Under the pieces are notes generated by a model. It searched no databases. It was given only the letters and a program-made list of their open reading frames with translations, and was not told where the DNA came from. Made by a program: the position numbers and the translations under genes. From Bacteroidales bacterium (GTDB taxonomy: Bacteria > Bacteroidota > Bacteroidia > Bacteroidales > F082), in the NCBI GenBank assembly GCA_017537965.1, contig JAFYJV010000030.1, positions 33,575 to 97,574 on the forward strand: DNA of 64,000 nucleotides, read 5' to 3'. Each line of letters begins with the position of its first letter. The first letter of the stretch is position 1. Positions 32,801 to 40,906 of this stretch are shown here, one piece after another.

Positions 32801-33210
32801 TGGGCCGTGCGTTGCTCGATGGCAGCGGCAAGCAATTCGTTGGTTTCTTGCGAATCCACCCCATTCGAGAGCTGGATGGTATTCAAGAGCTTGTCCTGAA
32901 TATCGGGAAAGAAAGCGCCAATCAACAAAGCCGCCCGTTCAATGGACATCTTCTTCCGGAAACGGATCAAGTTGATCAAGGGGATCGCAAAATAATAAAC
33001 GAAGACGCAGGCACTGACAGCGATAAGTAGGAGCAACAGCGCAAAACGCACTTTGGATGAAAACCAAGAAAAATATTCCAAGGCATTCAGCAACAAGAAA
33101 AAGACGATCCACAAAGCGGCACCAACCAACACACCTTGCAGGAGGCGGTTGAGGTAGAACTTTTTTGCGAAACGCTCTATTTTATCGATCAATCCTTGTT
33201 GTGCAGACAT
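29815..33210 (-). CDS. DUF4175-like membrane-anchored coiled-coil protein
   Basis: The start at 33210 (MSAQQGLIDKIERF) gives 1131 residues and lies 19 bases after a -7 box; a longer frame to 33306 would run through the promoter. There are two or three N-terminal membrane segments (about 20-80 and 165-190), a beta-rich periplasmic region (about 220-490), then long Glu/Gln/Met-rich coiled coils and low-complexity stretches (SAENQDASGAENQED-like at about 730-770). DUF4175 proteins occur widely in Bacteroidota and are unstudied. Coupling to ybeY is its only functional hint. The size suits a periplasm-spanning structural protein. Confidence 0.85.
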   Translation of the reverse strand: MSAQQGLIDKIERFAKKFYLNRLLQGVLVGAALWIVFFLLLNALEYFSWFSSKVRFALLLLLIAVSACVFVYYFAIPLINLIRFRKKMSIERAALLIGAFFPDIQDKLLNTIQLSNGVDSQETNELLAAAIEQRTAQLSPIRFSDAVDLKGNLRYLWVFLGLLLLLVVLVLFLPRFAVQPTQRILNYEQHFEKPLPFTVTLSDESIETRQGSDVPYSIHVEGSHIPDAFYVKSSLGQQLFSKTSVNDFEVVFKNVYHSLSFQIVGGDYVSQPIAITVHPNPVLLSYQCKVSYPAYIHRAAEVFDGKARLLVPQGSVLDLSFSMRDADSAFVTIDSLLVPLSVVDGVATYRFTAANSKAIDFVCSNNWSSEFDPLRFTVDVLPDAYPDIRVESFDEELSTQVYYTGLITDDYGFTKLTFNCLIKQPVERQIVLPVVFDRSQTRTSFFYHFNMDSLGVMPGQTLEVHFTVWDNDGFHGPKSKRSETFTYYKPSKSALDSIADQAEEALMEKMAERSSEASKIREDLEKMLQELASKKELDWSDKEKIKELLDKQQQLEEDWNRMQEEQQQLSDFMKQHDLASEELMKKQEKINELFEELIPDELKKMMEEIEKLLDEMPRDKMQQMLQDMKKDNNKLQDLLDRNLSLLEQLRMEKDLNELMDQLNKLGEELEKQTEEASSAEEAKEQFDAMMQELDSLLEKNKTLSDPFAIQKDEALQESIDKDLQDAADAESQDTSGAENQDASGAENQEDDSESDSEMDGDSSDGQSPDGNQSPKQKAAQQKQSAGQKMKQMASSLMMQMMSSSDDQLAEDAHLVRILLENVVRSSHQQESLMRSIGRMRNDDPSISEKIVRQKDLSGNFLMVKDSLKAMALRQPMIQNFIFDELDVIDKQTDVALKYMNDLHLSLAVANQQIALESMNNLALMLSESLQDMEMSMMGSGSSSGKSKPKPGQQGKSMQQMKDLQQQLGEQLKQLQEKMNQPGGQQSDQLSEEFARMAAEQQMLRQGMQQMLDEMKKDGQLGDDGLNQIMKDMEKLEEDLVNKRITKKTIERNQEILSRMLESEKAQQKRDQDEKRKSNEYKGSKFDRQVDEQLYQQRLKKQQEFLQQNPIQYQPYYKTKINEYYIKKNLLK

Positions 33211-33229
33211 ACCCAAAATAAACAAGGTG

Positions 33230-33260
33230 CAAAGATAAGGCATTTTGTGGATTCTGCACA
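33230..33260 (-). promoter_or_regulatory. Promoter of DUF4175-ybeY
   Basis: TATCTTTG on the minus strand at 33237-33230 is a full -7 match. TGTG at 33260-33257 with a 19-base spacing is a near match to TTTG. The box lies 19 bases before the chosen start at 33210, supporting that start. Confidence 0.6.
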
Positions 33261-33335
33261 TGAAAAAACAACTCGTATTCCATAAAAACAAATCAATGCA
33301 ATACAATATCTATTTCATACTTAATTGGTAATTCG

Positions 33336-33366
33336 TTCGGTAAATACCGAATAAATACCGAATTTA
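33336..33366. repeat. Inverted repeat with extra half-site (operator-like)
   Basis: TTCGGTA-AA-TACCGAA at 33336-33351 is a perfect 7-base inverted repeat. A further AAATACCGAAT half-site follows directly (33353-33363). It lies about 80 bases before the DUF6266 promoter box and could bind a regulator. A 14-base match to the half-site and flank occurs at 26559-26572. Confidence 0.4.
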
Positions 33367-33445
33367 ATATGAGTAGAAATTATTAGATAATAGAGTTTTT
33401 TTTGGAAATAATGACACAAAAAGGACGGCGACTCACAAATAATTG

Positions 33446-33453
33446 TATTTTTG
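33446..33453 (+). promoter_or_regulatory. -7 box of the DUF6266 operon
   Basis: TATTTTTG lies 15 bases before the ATG at 33469. No TTTG is seen at the expected -33 distance. The leader of the transcript would be under 15 bases. Confidence 0.5.
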
Positions 33454-33468
33454 CAAAAAAAATCACGC

Positions 33469-34113
33469 ATGGCAAAGATCAATGTATTTAGCGGCATGAT
33501 CTCCGGCAAGCTCGGGAAGATGGTCATCGTCAACGGCAAGAACGGTGTCTATGTCCGCTCATTGCCTACGCCAAACGACCGTAAATCGGAAGGACAGCTG
33601 AAGCAACGCAGCAAGATGCAGCAAGCCAACGCCTTCCTGAAACCGCTGAAGGAATTCCTGAAGACCGCCTTCGTGGAACGGAAACCCAACCAAAACCCAT
33701 ACCAAGCCGCCACTTCCTGTCTATTGAAAAATGCCTTCACAGACAACGAAATGGACTATAGCCATATCAGGATCACCGAAGGCAGCCTGTGTCCACCACA
33801 GAAAGCCAGTGCAAGCGTCAGTGACCATGTGGTCATTTTCCGCTGGGAGGACAACAGCACCGACATCGCCGCCAAAGAAAGTGACAAAGCCGTCGTGCTC
33901 ATCTATAACCCCGAACAACAATTGGCATTTTGGGAGATCAAAAAAGAGACCAGGAAAGACAAATACTGTCTCCACCTTCTCGACAACAGCCTAACGGGGA
34001 AATTCCTGGCCTACATGGCTTTCATCAACAAGAAAGAAGACCGGATCAGCAACAGCGTGTTTCTCGGAGAACTCCTTCTGGAAACGCATCTTCAAGATCC
34101 CGAAGAAGAATAA
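33469..34113 (+). CDS. DUF6266 family protein
   Basis: The start at 33469 (MAKINVFSGM) gives 214 residues, beginning right after the promoter box. The N-terminus ISGKLGKMVIVNGKNGVYVR followed by QLKQRSKMQQANAFLKPLK has the pattern of DUF6266, a Bacteroidota family of unknown role in which a Gly-rich start precedes YVRS and an FLKPL segment. No signal peptide is seen. A lipoprotein gene follows after 19 bases on the same strand. Confidence 0.72.
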   Translation: MAKINVFSGMISGKLGKMVIVNGKNGVYVRSLPTPNDRKSEGQLKQRSKMQQANAFLKPLKEFLKTAFVERKPNQNPYQAATSCLLKNAFTDNEMDYSHIRITEGSLCPPQKASASVSDHVVIFRWEDNSTDIAAKESDKAVVLIYNPEQQLAFWEIKKETRKDKYCLHLLDNSLTGKFLAYMAFINKKEDRISNSVFLGELLLETHLQDPEEE

Positions 34114-34132
34114 CCATCCAAAAACATACACC

Positions 34133-34939
34133 ATGAAAAGAAATCAACTGCGAAACCTATCCATCCTCTTGCTTCTCGTATTGTGCTGCTTCGCTTGCGG
34201 TAAAAAACAAAACCTTACCGTGTCGAAGACCGAAATGTATTTTTCCCCGTCTGGAGGAATGGACTTCGCCGAGGTGGAAGCCGACTGCGACTGGACAGTG
34301 GAATATGATGACGCACGCGCATGGTTCTCCGTTACCCCAAACAGTGGTTCCAAAAACGGCCTTTTGTTTATCAAAGTGCCGGAATCTGACAGCTATTATG
34401 ACAGATCAGGATCCTTTACAGTCGTCTCAAGCAACGGAAAAGTGAAACAAAGCGTGAAGGTCAACCAACAGCATATCGACTTCCCGATCATCCATAACAG
34501 ACTGTGGTTTCTCCACGCATACGACCGTTGGAACACCGACTATCAAGACGACTATATTGAAGACTCCTATCAGCACTGGAATTATTACATCGACGCCATG
34601 TTCGACAACTGGTTCTTCTATTTCAAAGACGACAGCACAGGATACCAAATCCACACCAAGAACGAAGATACCATAATGTACGCATACCAATACATCTATT
34701 ACCCCGAGGGTGACAGCCTCTATATCAACTTTGAAACCGATAGCGCTGTAGTAGAAGATTATCATGCCACCATCCATGAACTCAACAGCGAGAATTTTGT
34801 TTTTAGCGATGAATACAGATCGCATCATTTTGAGAAACTGTACATGGCAAAGATCTACGAAAACCGAGGTGAAATAAACGTGAACCCGAAAAAGGTAATG
34901 AAGAAAGAAAGAGGACCTTTAATTCCAATAGAAAAATAA
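34133..34939 (+). CDS. BACON-domain lipoprotein
   Basis: This 268-residue protein has a lipoprotein signal (LLVLCCFACGKKQ, lipidated Cys at about 22). Residues about 28-115 form a BACON-like beta domain: LTVSKTEMYFSPSGG, then CDWTV, AWFSVTPNSGS, and the closing KQSVKVNQQ. BACON domains are found in Bacteroidota surface proteins and are thought to bind carbohydrate or act as spacers. The C-terminal half has many aromatic and acidic residues and no recognised family. Its stop overlaps the next ATG by one base, linking it to the GT-C-like membrane protein. Confidence 0.8.
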   Translation: MKRNQLRNLSILLLLVLCCFACGKKQNLTVSKTEMYFSPSGGMDFAEVEADCDWTVEYDDARAWFSVTPNSGSKNGLLFIKVPESDSYYDRSGSFTVVSSNGKVKQSVKVNQQHIDFPIIHNRLWFLHAYDRWNTDYQDDYIEDSYQHWNYYIDAMFDNWFFYFKDDSTGYQIHTKNEDTIMYAYQYIYYPEGDSLYINFETDSAVVEDYHATIHELNSENFVFSDEYRSHHFEKLYMAKIYENRGEINVNPKKVMKKERGPLIPIEK

Positions 34940-36351
34940 TGCCTAACAAACTCCAAAGGCATTTCAACCTCATCGGCATCGCCCTTTACGGCCTTGCCCT
35001 CGCCATCGTAAGCATCTGTTTCAGCCATTATGCCCTCAGACCGCTATGGATCGCCTGGGGATGCGGAACTGTGTTGTTTTTCTTCCTCTGCACGTACTTT
35101 TGTTTCCAAAGCTGGCAAAAAAAACCGGAAAAAACCTTTTTGAGAAGAGTGTTTTGGGTCGCTTTGGGTCTCCGCGCCATCCATGTCACAGCCATCCTGT
35201 ACTATTACTACTACCAGACGGGAATTGGACTGGAATACCAAGCAGCCGACAGCTTGGGCTACCATAGGGCAGCGGCCTATTTTTCAAACCTTGCAAGAGA
35301 AGGCCGCATCAGCGAAATATTCAGCATTCTCAATGCCAACACGATGGGATTTTCAGACCAAGGCTATGTGCTATACCTGACTGGAATCTACACCATTTTT
35401 GGGAAAAACATCCTCGGACCGCGACTGTTGAAGGCGCTGATGAGTGCTTACATGTGCGTTGCCATCTACAAACTGACTTCCCGAAGCATCGATAACAAAA
35501 CAGGGCGATTGGCTGCCGTCATGGCGGTGTTTCTCCCACAATTCTACCATTACAACGGCACTTACCTCAAAGAAACCGAATTGATCTTTGTCGCCACCTT
35601 GGCGCTTGAACGGTTTGATTATCTCATGCGAACACGAAAGCACCTCGCATGGAACCTGATCCTCACGCTGGCTTTAACCGCATTGACATTCGGTCTGAGA
35701 ACCATCGTCGGCATGATCCTTATCGGAAGCTATTTGATCTATGTTGTCTTTGCCGAAAAAGAACTGCTTTCGAAAAAAGCCAAAGCCATCACGTTGGCGG
35801 CGGTGATAGCCACATCCTTGTTTTTCTTGGCAACACCCATCGGAAAGGAGATGCTGATCATATTCAAGGTGAACTTCACGGAAAGCAACTACCAAGTGGC
35901 AAAATACAAATACTTGGGGCTCAAATATGCCGACTATGCCAACTACAAGACCATGGCACCGGGAGCCTTCGTGTTGCCATTGACTAACCTGACAGAAGTG
36001 GCCAACGAGAACCAAAAGATGATGAACGGAACCTATTTCATCAAGAACTATCTCGCCTTTTTTGCCATGTGGTGTATCATCGTGGCCATACGCGACAAGA
36101 AATGGCGACGCTTTTCGCTGATTGGAAGTTATACCTTGGCTTATATACTGATGATCGCCTTCTCGTTCGCCTTCAACAGCGAGCGATACCACCTGCCTGT
36201 CATGCCGGGATTTCTCATCATGGGTGCTTTTGCCATGACACGATTTCGAAAGAAAGATTTCAAATGGTACTACGCCTATATCGGATTGCTAGTGGTGGCC
36301 ATCGTCACATGGAATTACCTAAAATTGTCGGCAAGAGGATTAATTTTTTGA
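34939..36351 (+). CDS. GT-C fold (GT39-like) multispanning membrane protein
   Basis: This 470-residue protein has about ten to twelve membrane segments. An acidic pair region early in the chain (AADSLGYHRAAAYF near residue 97) recalls the Asp-containing loop of GT-C glycosyltransferases that use lipid-linked sugars. The C-terminal half shows NSERYHLPVMPGFLIMGAF, as in PMT/ArnT-like proteins. It could add a sugar to a lipid or protein outside the membrane, perhaps serving the preceding lipoprotein, but an O-antigen-ligase-like role is not ruled out. It overlaps the lipoprotein gene by one base. Confidence 0.7.
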   Translation: MPNKLQRHFNLIGIALYGLALAIVSICFSHYALRPLWIAWGCGTVLFFFLCTYFCFQSWQKKPEKTFLRRVFWVALGLRAIHVTAILYYYYYQTGIGLEYQAADSLGYHRAAAYFSNLAREGRISEIFSILNANTMGFSDQGYVLYLTGIYTIFGKNILGPRLLKALMSAYMCVAIYKLTSRSIDNKTGRLAAVMAVFLPQFYHYNGTYLKETELIFVATLALERFDYLMRTRKHLAWNLILTLALTALTFGLRTIVGMILIGSYLIYVVFAEKELLSKKAKAITLAAVIATSLFFLATPIGKEMLIIFKVNFTESNYQVAKYKYLGLKYADYANYKTMAPGAFVLPLTNLTEVANENQKMMNGTYFIKNYLAFFAMWCIIVAIRDKKWRRFSLIGSYTLAYILMIAFSFAFNSERYHLPVMPGFLIMGAFAMTRFRKKDFKWYYAYIGLLVVAIVTWNYLKLSARGLIF

Positions 36352-36358
36352 AGAACTG

Positions 36359-36388
36359 TTGCTAAATCCCGAAAAAGCTGTATCTTTG
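36359..36388 (+). promoter_or_regulatory. Promoter of tRNA-Cys
   Basis: TTG (36359-36361), 19 bases, then TATCTTTG (36381-36388) lies 11 bases before the tRNA. The same arrangement precedes tRNA-Thr on the other strand. Confidence 0.7.
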
Positions 36389-36399
36389 CAGCCGCTAAA

Positions 36400-36470
36400 G
36401 GTACCTTGCCCGAGCGGTTAGGGATCGGTCTGCAAAACCGGGGACGGCGGTTCGAATCCGCCAGGTACCT
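36400..36470 (+). tRNA. tRNA-Cys (anticodon GCA)
   Basis: A full cloverleaf of 71 bases is visible. The acceptor stem GGTACCT/AGGTACC is perfect, the anticodon loop CTGCAAA gives GCA, the T-arm is GGCGG-TTCGAAT-CCGCC, and the discriminator base is U, the main identity element for cysteine. CCA is not encoded. Confidence 0.97.
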
Positions 36471-36475
36471 CACAA

Positions 36476-36502
36476 GGCTCGCCAAATCAGCGGGCTTTTT
36501 TT
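36476..36502 (+). terminator. Rho-independent terminator after tRNA-Cys
   Basis: GGCTCGC, a 7-base loop, then GCGGGCT followed by a run of seven Ts. The stem has two G-T pairs. Confidence 0.75.
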
Positions 36503-36575
36503 GTTGGGAGACAAACTAAAAACGGTTTTTCGTAGTTTAATCAAGAAAACAAACGCATTGAAAAAGAACATCCAC

Positions 36576-37589
36576 ATGAAAGGTTTCGGAAAATGCCTTT
36601 TTCTGCTTATCTTGATGGCTATTGGGACAGTAAGCCAAGCCCAGGTAGTTGACTCGATAGGGAAGGAGCTGCCTTTGCAACGGCAACTCGACAGCTGCCG
36701 ACAACTCCTCGACAGTTGCCAAAGAGACCTCGACAGCCTTCGCGCCGTTGTGACTCGCTATGAAAACGAAAAACTGCTCATGGATTTCAACCACGAGAAA
36801 GATATCTTGTACAAGGCCGCCAAAGAAAAAGAAATCGAGTATCTGCAACACAACCTCAACGAAAAGGAAGAGGCGCTCAAGAACGAAAAGGAAAACAACC
36901 TGTCATTGAAACGTGAAAACCAGCAATACCGCTCGACAAGCGACTCGCTCAGAAACAGCCTGACAGAAGCCGAAAAGAGGATCATCCGCACCAACGAGGA
37001 GCTGAAATACACCCAACAAAGGGCTAGGGAAGCCGAAGCCAAGGTCAACGCTGCCACCGCCAAGAAAAAGAAAGTGGTCGCCATCCAAGGCATCGCGCTG
37101 AAGACCTTCCGCACCCCCAACTGGTCCATAGCACCCGACAAGATCGAGGATGGCTCCATCGCCTATAGAATCGTCAACAAAAACGGTGGCAGCGTTGAGT
37201 TCGACTACACTACAGGTGCCTCAGTGATGCTTTGGGACCTCACCCACAAAGAGCAAAAACCCGAACACGACAGTATCTCAACAAAATACCTGGACATCAA
37301 ACGCTTCGACCAGGAGTTCTCCTACAGCCTAGGGCTTTACGTCGGATTCGGTGGCAGCAACCTCTTCAAGAACTTCTATGTGGGACCTTCGTTCAAGTTC
37401 CTCGACTTCTTCCACCTCACCGCCGGCATCAACATCTGCGAATACGAGATGCTCACCGGCAATTTCAAGGAAGGCGACATCCTCCCAGCAGGCCTCTCGC
37501 TCACCGACCAAATCTCAAAGGTATGGAAACCCAAACCTTTTGTCAGCCTCTCGTTTGACCTCGACTTCATCTCCTACATCAAAAAATAA
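36576..37589 (+). CDS. Exported protein with periplasmic coiled coil and C-terminal beta-strands
   Basis: The start at 36576 (MKGFGKCLFL) gives 337 residues with a signal peptide ending near VSQAQ. An upstream ATG at 36501 would lie in the terminator of tRNA-Cys and is rejected. Residues about 35-170 are a strong coiled coil starting with Leu-Asp-Ser-Cys repeats (QLDSCRQLLDSCQRDLDSL). The C-terminal 160 residues hold alternating aromatic strands (GLYVGFGGSNLFKNFYVGP, FFHLTAGINI) that look like an outer-membrane beta structure. No family is recognised. It may span from the periplasm to the outer membrane. Confidence 0.75.
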   Translation: MKGFGKCLFLLILMAIGTVSQAQVVDSIGKELPLQRQLDSCRQLLDSCQRDLDSLRAVVTRYENEKLLMDFNHEKDILYKAAKEKEIEYLQHNLNEKEEALKNEKENNLSLKRENQQYRSTSDSLRNSLTEAEKRIIRTNEELKYTQQRAREAEAKVNAATAKKKKVVAIQGIALKTFRTPNWSIAPDKIEDGSIAYRIVNKNGGSVEFDYTTGASVMLWDLTHKEQKPEHDSISTKYLDIKRFDQEFSYSLGLYVGFGGSNLFKNFYVGPSFKFLDFFHLTAGINICEYEMLTGNFKEGDILPAGLSLTDQISKVWKPKPFVSLSFDLDFISYIKK

Positions 37590-37626
37590 CCCCTTCAAAT
37601 AACCACTTGAACCACGTGAAGCCCAA

Positions 37627-37655
37627 AAGAAAAAGCCCCTCTCATCAAGGGGCTT
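37627..37655 (-). terminator. Terminator after tRNA-Thr
   Basis: On the minus strand a perfect AAGCCCC/GGGGCTT stem with a 9-base loop is followed by TTTCTTTT. Confidence 0.8.
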
Positions 37656-37664
37656 GTCAACAAG

Positions 37665-37737
<73 letters not shown>

Positions 37738-37753
37738 GTCTTTATTCAGGCTG

Positions 37754-37783
37754 CAAAGATAATAAGATTTGAAAACATAGCAA
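37754..37783 (-). promoter_or_regulatory. Promoter of tRNA-Thr
   Basis: On the minus strand TTG (37783-37781), 19 bases, TATCTTTG (37761-37754), ending 16 bases before the tRNA. It has the same layout as the tRNA-Cys promoter. Confidence 0.7.
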
Positions 37784-37810
37784 CGATTTATCCAAAAAAA
37801 TTCAAAAACC

Positions 37811-38647
37811 ATGAGTGCCTTCCTATCCTTCATCAGCCTTGAATGGTATTGGACGCTTCTTTTGACAGGGGTCCTTTTCGCATTAGGCAATGCGCTGGCA
37901 CATCATTACCGAAATGTCAACCGTCATGGTGGTTCCGTCTTTCCATACGCCGCGCTGGGATTTCTTGCAGGGATAGGACTTGCCGCTGTTTGGCTTTTGT
38001 TGGCATATATCCCCCATGTCGGGCAATCCATCCAAAACGTCGGTATCATCCTTGGCTTGATACATCTCTCGCTGGCTGTTTTAGGTACTCTTTTCGGATT
38101 GTTCAACCACGGCAAGAAAGGTCTGAAACAAGGCTTCAAACTCTTTTTGGGCTTATTCTATCTCGATGAAAGCAAGAACTTTCAAGGTGTCATCTTCGGC
38201 ATCTTGCGCCATACCTGGGAGATCCCTCAAACCCTCATAGGACATGCCTTGTCACAGATTCGCAATGTGTCTTCACACGTGTCGAGGGTGGAATATTTTG
38301 GAGGAGACACCTTCGCCATCAACGAAAACCAAACTTATCAAGACGGTATCAGCTTGGGCAACTATCTCAACATCAATCTCTGGGCAACCATCCACGAAGA
38401 CTTTGACAGGCACATCCAACACGATCCCTTGCTGCTCCATGAATACGGACACTCCATCGACAGTCGCATTTTCGGATGGTTATACCTGTTTGTCATCGGA
38501 ATCCCCAGCCTGCACAGCGCCATGGGTAAAGGCAACCACAGCGTATATTGGACGGAGAAGAGAGCCAACCAAAAGGCTAAATACTACGCCGAAAAACAAC
38601 ACGACATCCATTGGCAGGACTTCGAGGATGATTATCCTACCGCCTGA
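37811..38647 (+). CDS. HEYGH-motif membrane protein (putative metallopeptidase-like)
   Basis: This 278-residue protein has three hydrophobic segments in the first 110 residues (about 8-27, 43-66 and 75-98). The C-terminal half carries LLLHEYGHSIDSRIFGWLYL (about 212-231), an HEXXH zinc motif, then IPSLHSA and a WTEKRANQKAKYY stretch. This HEYGH-WTE pattern recurs in short Bacteroidota proteins and in ends of some polymorphic-toxin-like proteins, but is uncharacterised. A zinc-dependent protease is possible. It stands alone, convergent to the AsmA-like gene with a 2-base gap. Confidence 0.7.
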   Translation: MSAFLSFISLEWYWTLLLTGVLFALGNALAHHYRNVNRHGGSVFPYAALGFLAGIGLAAVWLLLAYIPHVGQSIQNVGIILGLIHLSLAVLGTLFGLFNHGKKGLKQGFKLFLGLFYLDESKNFQGVIFGILRHTWEIPQTLIGHALSQIRNVSSHVSRVEYFGGDTFAINENQTYQDGISLGNYLNINLWATIHEDFDRHIQHDPLLLHEYGHSIDSRIFGWLYLFVIGIPSLHSAMGKGNHSVYWTEKRANQKAKYYAEKQHDIHWQDFEDDYPTA

Positions 38648-38649
38648 GC

Positions 38650-40905
38650 TTATTCTTCCTCTTCAAAGCCGTTCGTTTCCGACATGTCCACATGGATCTC
38701 GTAACGACAATCGTTCTTATAGGCTTTCATCGACTCCATGTCTTGGGTCTTGATGCTGATCTGATCTTCGCGCAACCCTTTGACATGAATCAAATAGGCA
38801 AGCAACAACTCGTTTCTCCGCTCCAAAAACTGCATCACCAGCTGTGCCGACCGGTCGGCGTAACGTGTCAGCGCAATCTTGGCCACCTCTTTCTTGGAAC
38901 TCACCTTGTTTTGTCCACTACTCTGGGCGGCAAACTCGCACAAGCCGGAATCGTTCAACTTGATGGAATGGATCGCTTCGTTGGTAAGCAAGTCGATACT
39001 GGTGGTGTCAAGCTCGGGATGTAGCGAGATGTAGTAATCGCGTTGCAATTGAAGGTTGCTGAACTGTTGCACCAGATCCTCGAAATTCACCTTCTGGTCG
39101 AGGATGATCGTAAAATCGGGCTTGTCCTGCATGGTCGCGGCCATGTCGTCAAGTTGGCTGTATTCCTGCGCCGAGAAATCATGTTGCAACAGGTCGAAAC
39201 TGAGATACTGTCGGTCACCATCGGATGAAAGAAGCCTGAAAGGCGCCGTGGCCACTTTGACGAGTAGGTTACCCAACACTTTCATGATGGCCTTGCGGTA
39301 TGAGAATTCTGGGTCGTCAATATTGCCAGTGATGGGCAAGTCGAGATGGACTTTGTTTTCCTTGTCAGTCAACAGATAAAATCCTAGTTTGAGCGGGATT
39401 CTGCTCATCTGCGGTTCGATGTTTTTCCATTTGTCACCGACCTTGGGATCGGCAATCTGCACCTTGTTGATGCCATTGAGCGAGCCGTTGGTGATCACGT
39501 TCTGGCTGTGGAACGAGAGCGTGCCTTTCTCAAGAGGATAGCCAAACATCTGGATGCAGTAGGGCGAGAAGTCCGAAAACTTGATGTTGTCCAACATGAG
39601 GGTAAGGTTGTGATTTTCAAGACTCGTAATGTCGCCTTTCCACTGCATACTGATTCGTCCCGTTTGGTTCATGAGCGCTTTGAGACGGATGGAGTTGGAA
39701 CCGCCAAGACGGAAGTTGGACGAGTTGATCGAAAGGTCGGAAATCTCATACTGGAATGGGGAAGGTAGCGTACTGTCGGCATAGAACAGGTGGGCATGGT
39801 CCAGGCAAAGGTCTTCGATGAGGAGCTGCAAAGGCCTGCGTTCCTGGACTTCGGCAAACTCAGACGCGATGGTGTCGCCAATTTTCTCAAAGATGGTCGT
39901 ATCGGTATGCACTTTCTTTTTGCCCATCACAATGTCGAAATTCGTTGATTGGTCGGGGTGGGTGATGTATTCGGAGCGGATGCCTGAAAGATAGAGCCTT
40001 TGCAGGTCTAGGAAATTCTGGTTCATGTTGAACTTCTTGATGCCGGCATAAATGGTGTCGATCACACCAAGGCGATAGCCTTCGGAGTCTTGCAACGAGA
40101 GGTCGTGTAGCGAAATACCGCCCGTCAGGTCGAAGTCGAGGATATGCTCCGTGTTGCCCAAGGCTTGAAGTTCCATATCAAGACGACCTTGCAGCGAATC
40201 CACATCCAATGACTGTTTCAGATAGGGTTCTATGATGTTCATCGCCAAGTTGTTCAGTTTAAGGTCAACCACATAGTTTACTGCGTTGTCGGAAAGATGG
40301 AACTGTGTCTGTAAGGTGGCGCTGTCGCCGATGCAAAGATCCAATCCGACGCTGGTTTTCATCGTCGAGAGGTCGATGGTGGGGATGCGTATCGTTAGGT
40401 TGTTCAGCAAGAAATCGCTGCCTATTGAAAGGTCTTCATAGCGGATGACACTCCTGTCGATGAGGATGTCGTTGAGCAGCACCCCGAAGTCGCTACTTTG
40501 TTTATCCGATTTCGGTGCATCGCTGGCGAAATGGTCAATCAGGCTGTTGAAGTTGAACCAGGTGCGATCCTGTTGGATGTTGACTTTCATGCCTGAAAGA
40601 AGAACCTTTTTCACGGTCAGCTGTTTGTGTCTCAAATCAAAAAGCTTGATCTTGGTCTCAAAATGGTCCATACTGAAAAAAGGTGTCACGCCGTCATCTT
40701 CATACACCACCAGATCCAAGATCTTCACCTTTCCAGCCAGCACGTTGACCCTCAGTTTCTCCATGGTAATCTCACGGCCGATCAGTTCCTTGTCGTGTTT
40801 TTGGATGTACGACTTGGCGATGGGGGAAACGAGAAGCAGGGCTATGACGATCAAAACGACCAACACGCCAAAGATGATGCCCGTTATTTTCAGTGCCTTT
40901 TTCAT
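38650..40905 (-). CDS. AsmA/DUF748-like inner-membrane-anchored periplasmic protein
   Basis: This 751-residue protein has one N-terminal membrane segment (5-27), followed by the AsmA-type opening in which the helix is followed by YIQKHDKELIGREITMEKLRV-like sequence and repeated short beta strands (VNVLAGKVKILDLVVYED). AsmA-like proteins form long beta-grooves thought to carry lipids between the membranes, and DUF748 belongs to the same group. The protein is mostly beta-rich with no enzyme motif. The start lies one base after the RNase R stop, so the two genes form an operon. Confidence 0.83.
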   Translation of the reverse strand: MKKALKITGIIFGVLVVLIVIALLLVSPIAKSYIQKHDKELIGREITMEKLRVNVLAGKVKILDLVVYEDDGVTPFFSMDHFETKIKLFDLRHKQLTVKKVLLSGMKVNIQQDRTWFNFNSLIDHFASDAPKSDKQSSDFGVLLNDILIDRSVIRYEDLSIGSDFLLNNLTIRIPTIDLSTMKTSVGLDLCIGDSATLQTQFHLSDNAVNYVVDLKLNNLAMNIIEPYLKQSLDVDSLQGRLDMELQALGNTEHILDFDLTGGISLHDLSLQDSEGYRLGVIDTIYAGIKKFNMNQNFLDLQRLYLSGIRSEYITHPDQSTNFDIVMGKKKVHTDTTIFEKIGDTIASEFAEVQERRPLQLLIEDLCLDHAHLFYADSTLPSPFQYEISDLSINSSNFRLGGSNSIRLKALMNQTGRISMQWKGDITSLENHNLTLMLDNIKFSDFSPYCIQMFGYPLEKGTLSFHSQNVITNGSLNGINKVQIADPKVGDKWKNIEPQMSRIPLKLGFYLLTDKENKVHLDLPITGNIDDPEFSYRKAIMKVLGNLLVKVATAPFRLLSSDGDRQYLSFDLLQHDFSAQEYSQLDDMAATMQDKPDFTIILDQKVNFEDLVQQFSNLQLQRDYYISLHPELDTTSIDLLTNEAIHSIKLNDSGLCEFAAQSSGQNKVSSKKEVAKIALTRYADRSAQLVMQFLERRNELLLAYLIHVKGLREDQISIKTQDMESMKAYKNDCRYEIHVDMSETNGFEEEE

Positions 40906-40906
40906 G

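Noticed and set aside
26559-33366. 14-base exact match (AAATACCGAATTTA) at 26559 and 33353
   Set aside because: In AT-rich sequence a repeat of this length is expected by chance in a window this size; only the palindrome at 33336 is kept as a weak candidate.
37786-37800. DnaA-box-like TTATCCAAA near tRNA-Thr
   Set aside because: It has a mismatch to TTATCCACA and stands alone, so it does not support an origin of replication here.
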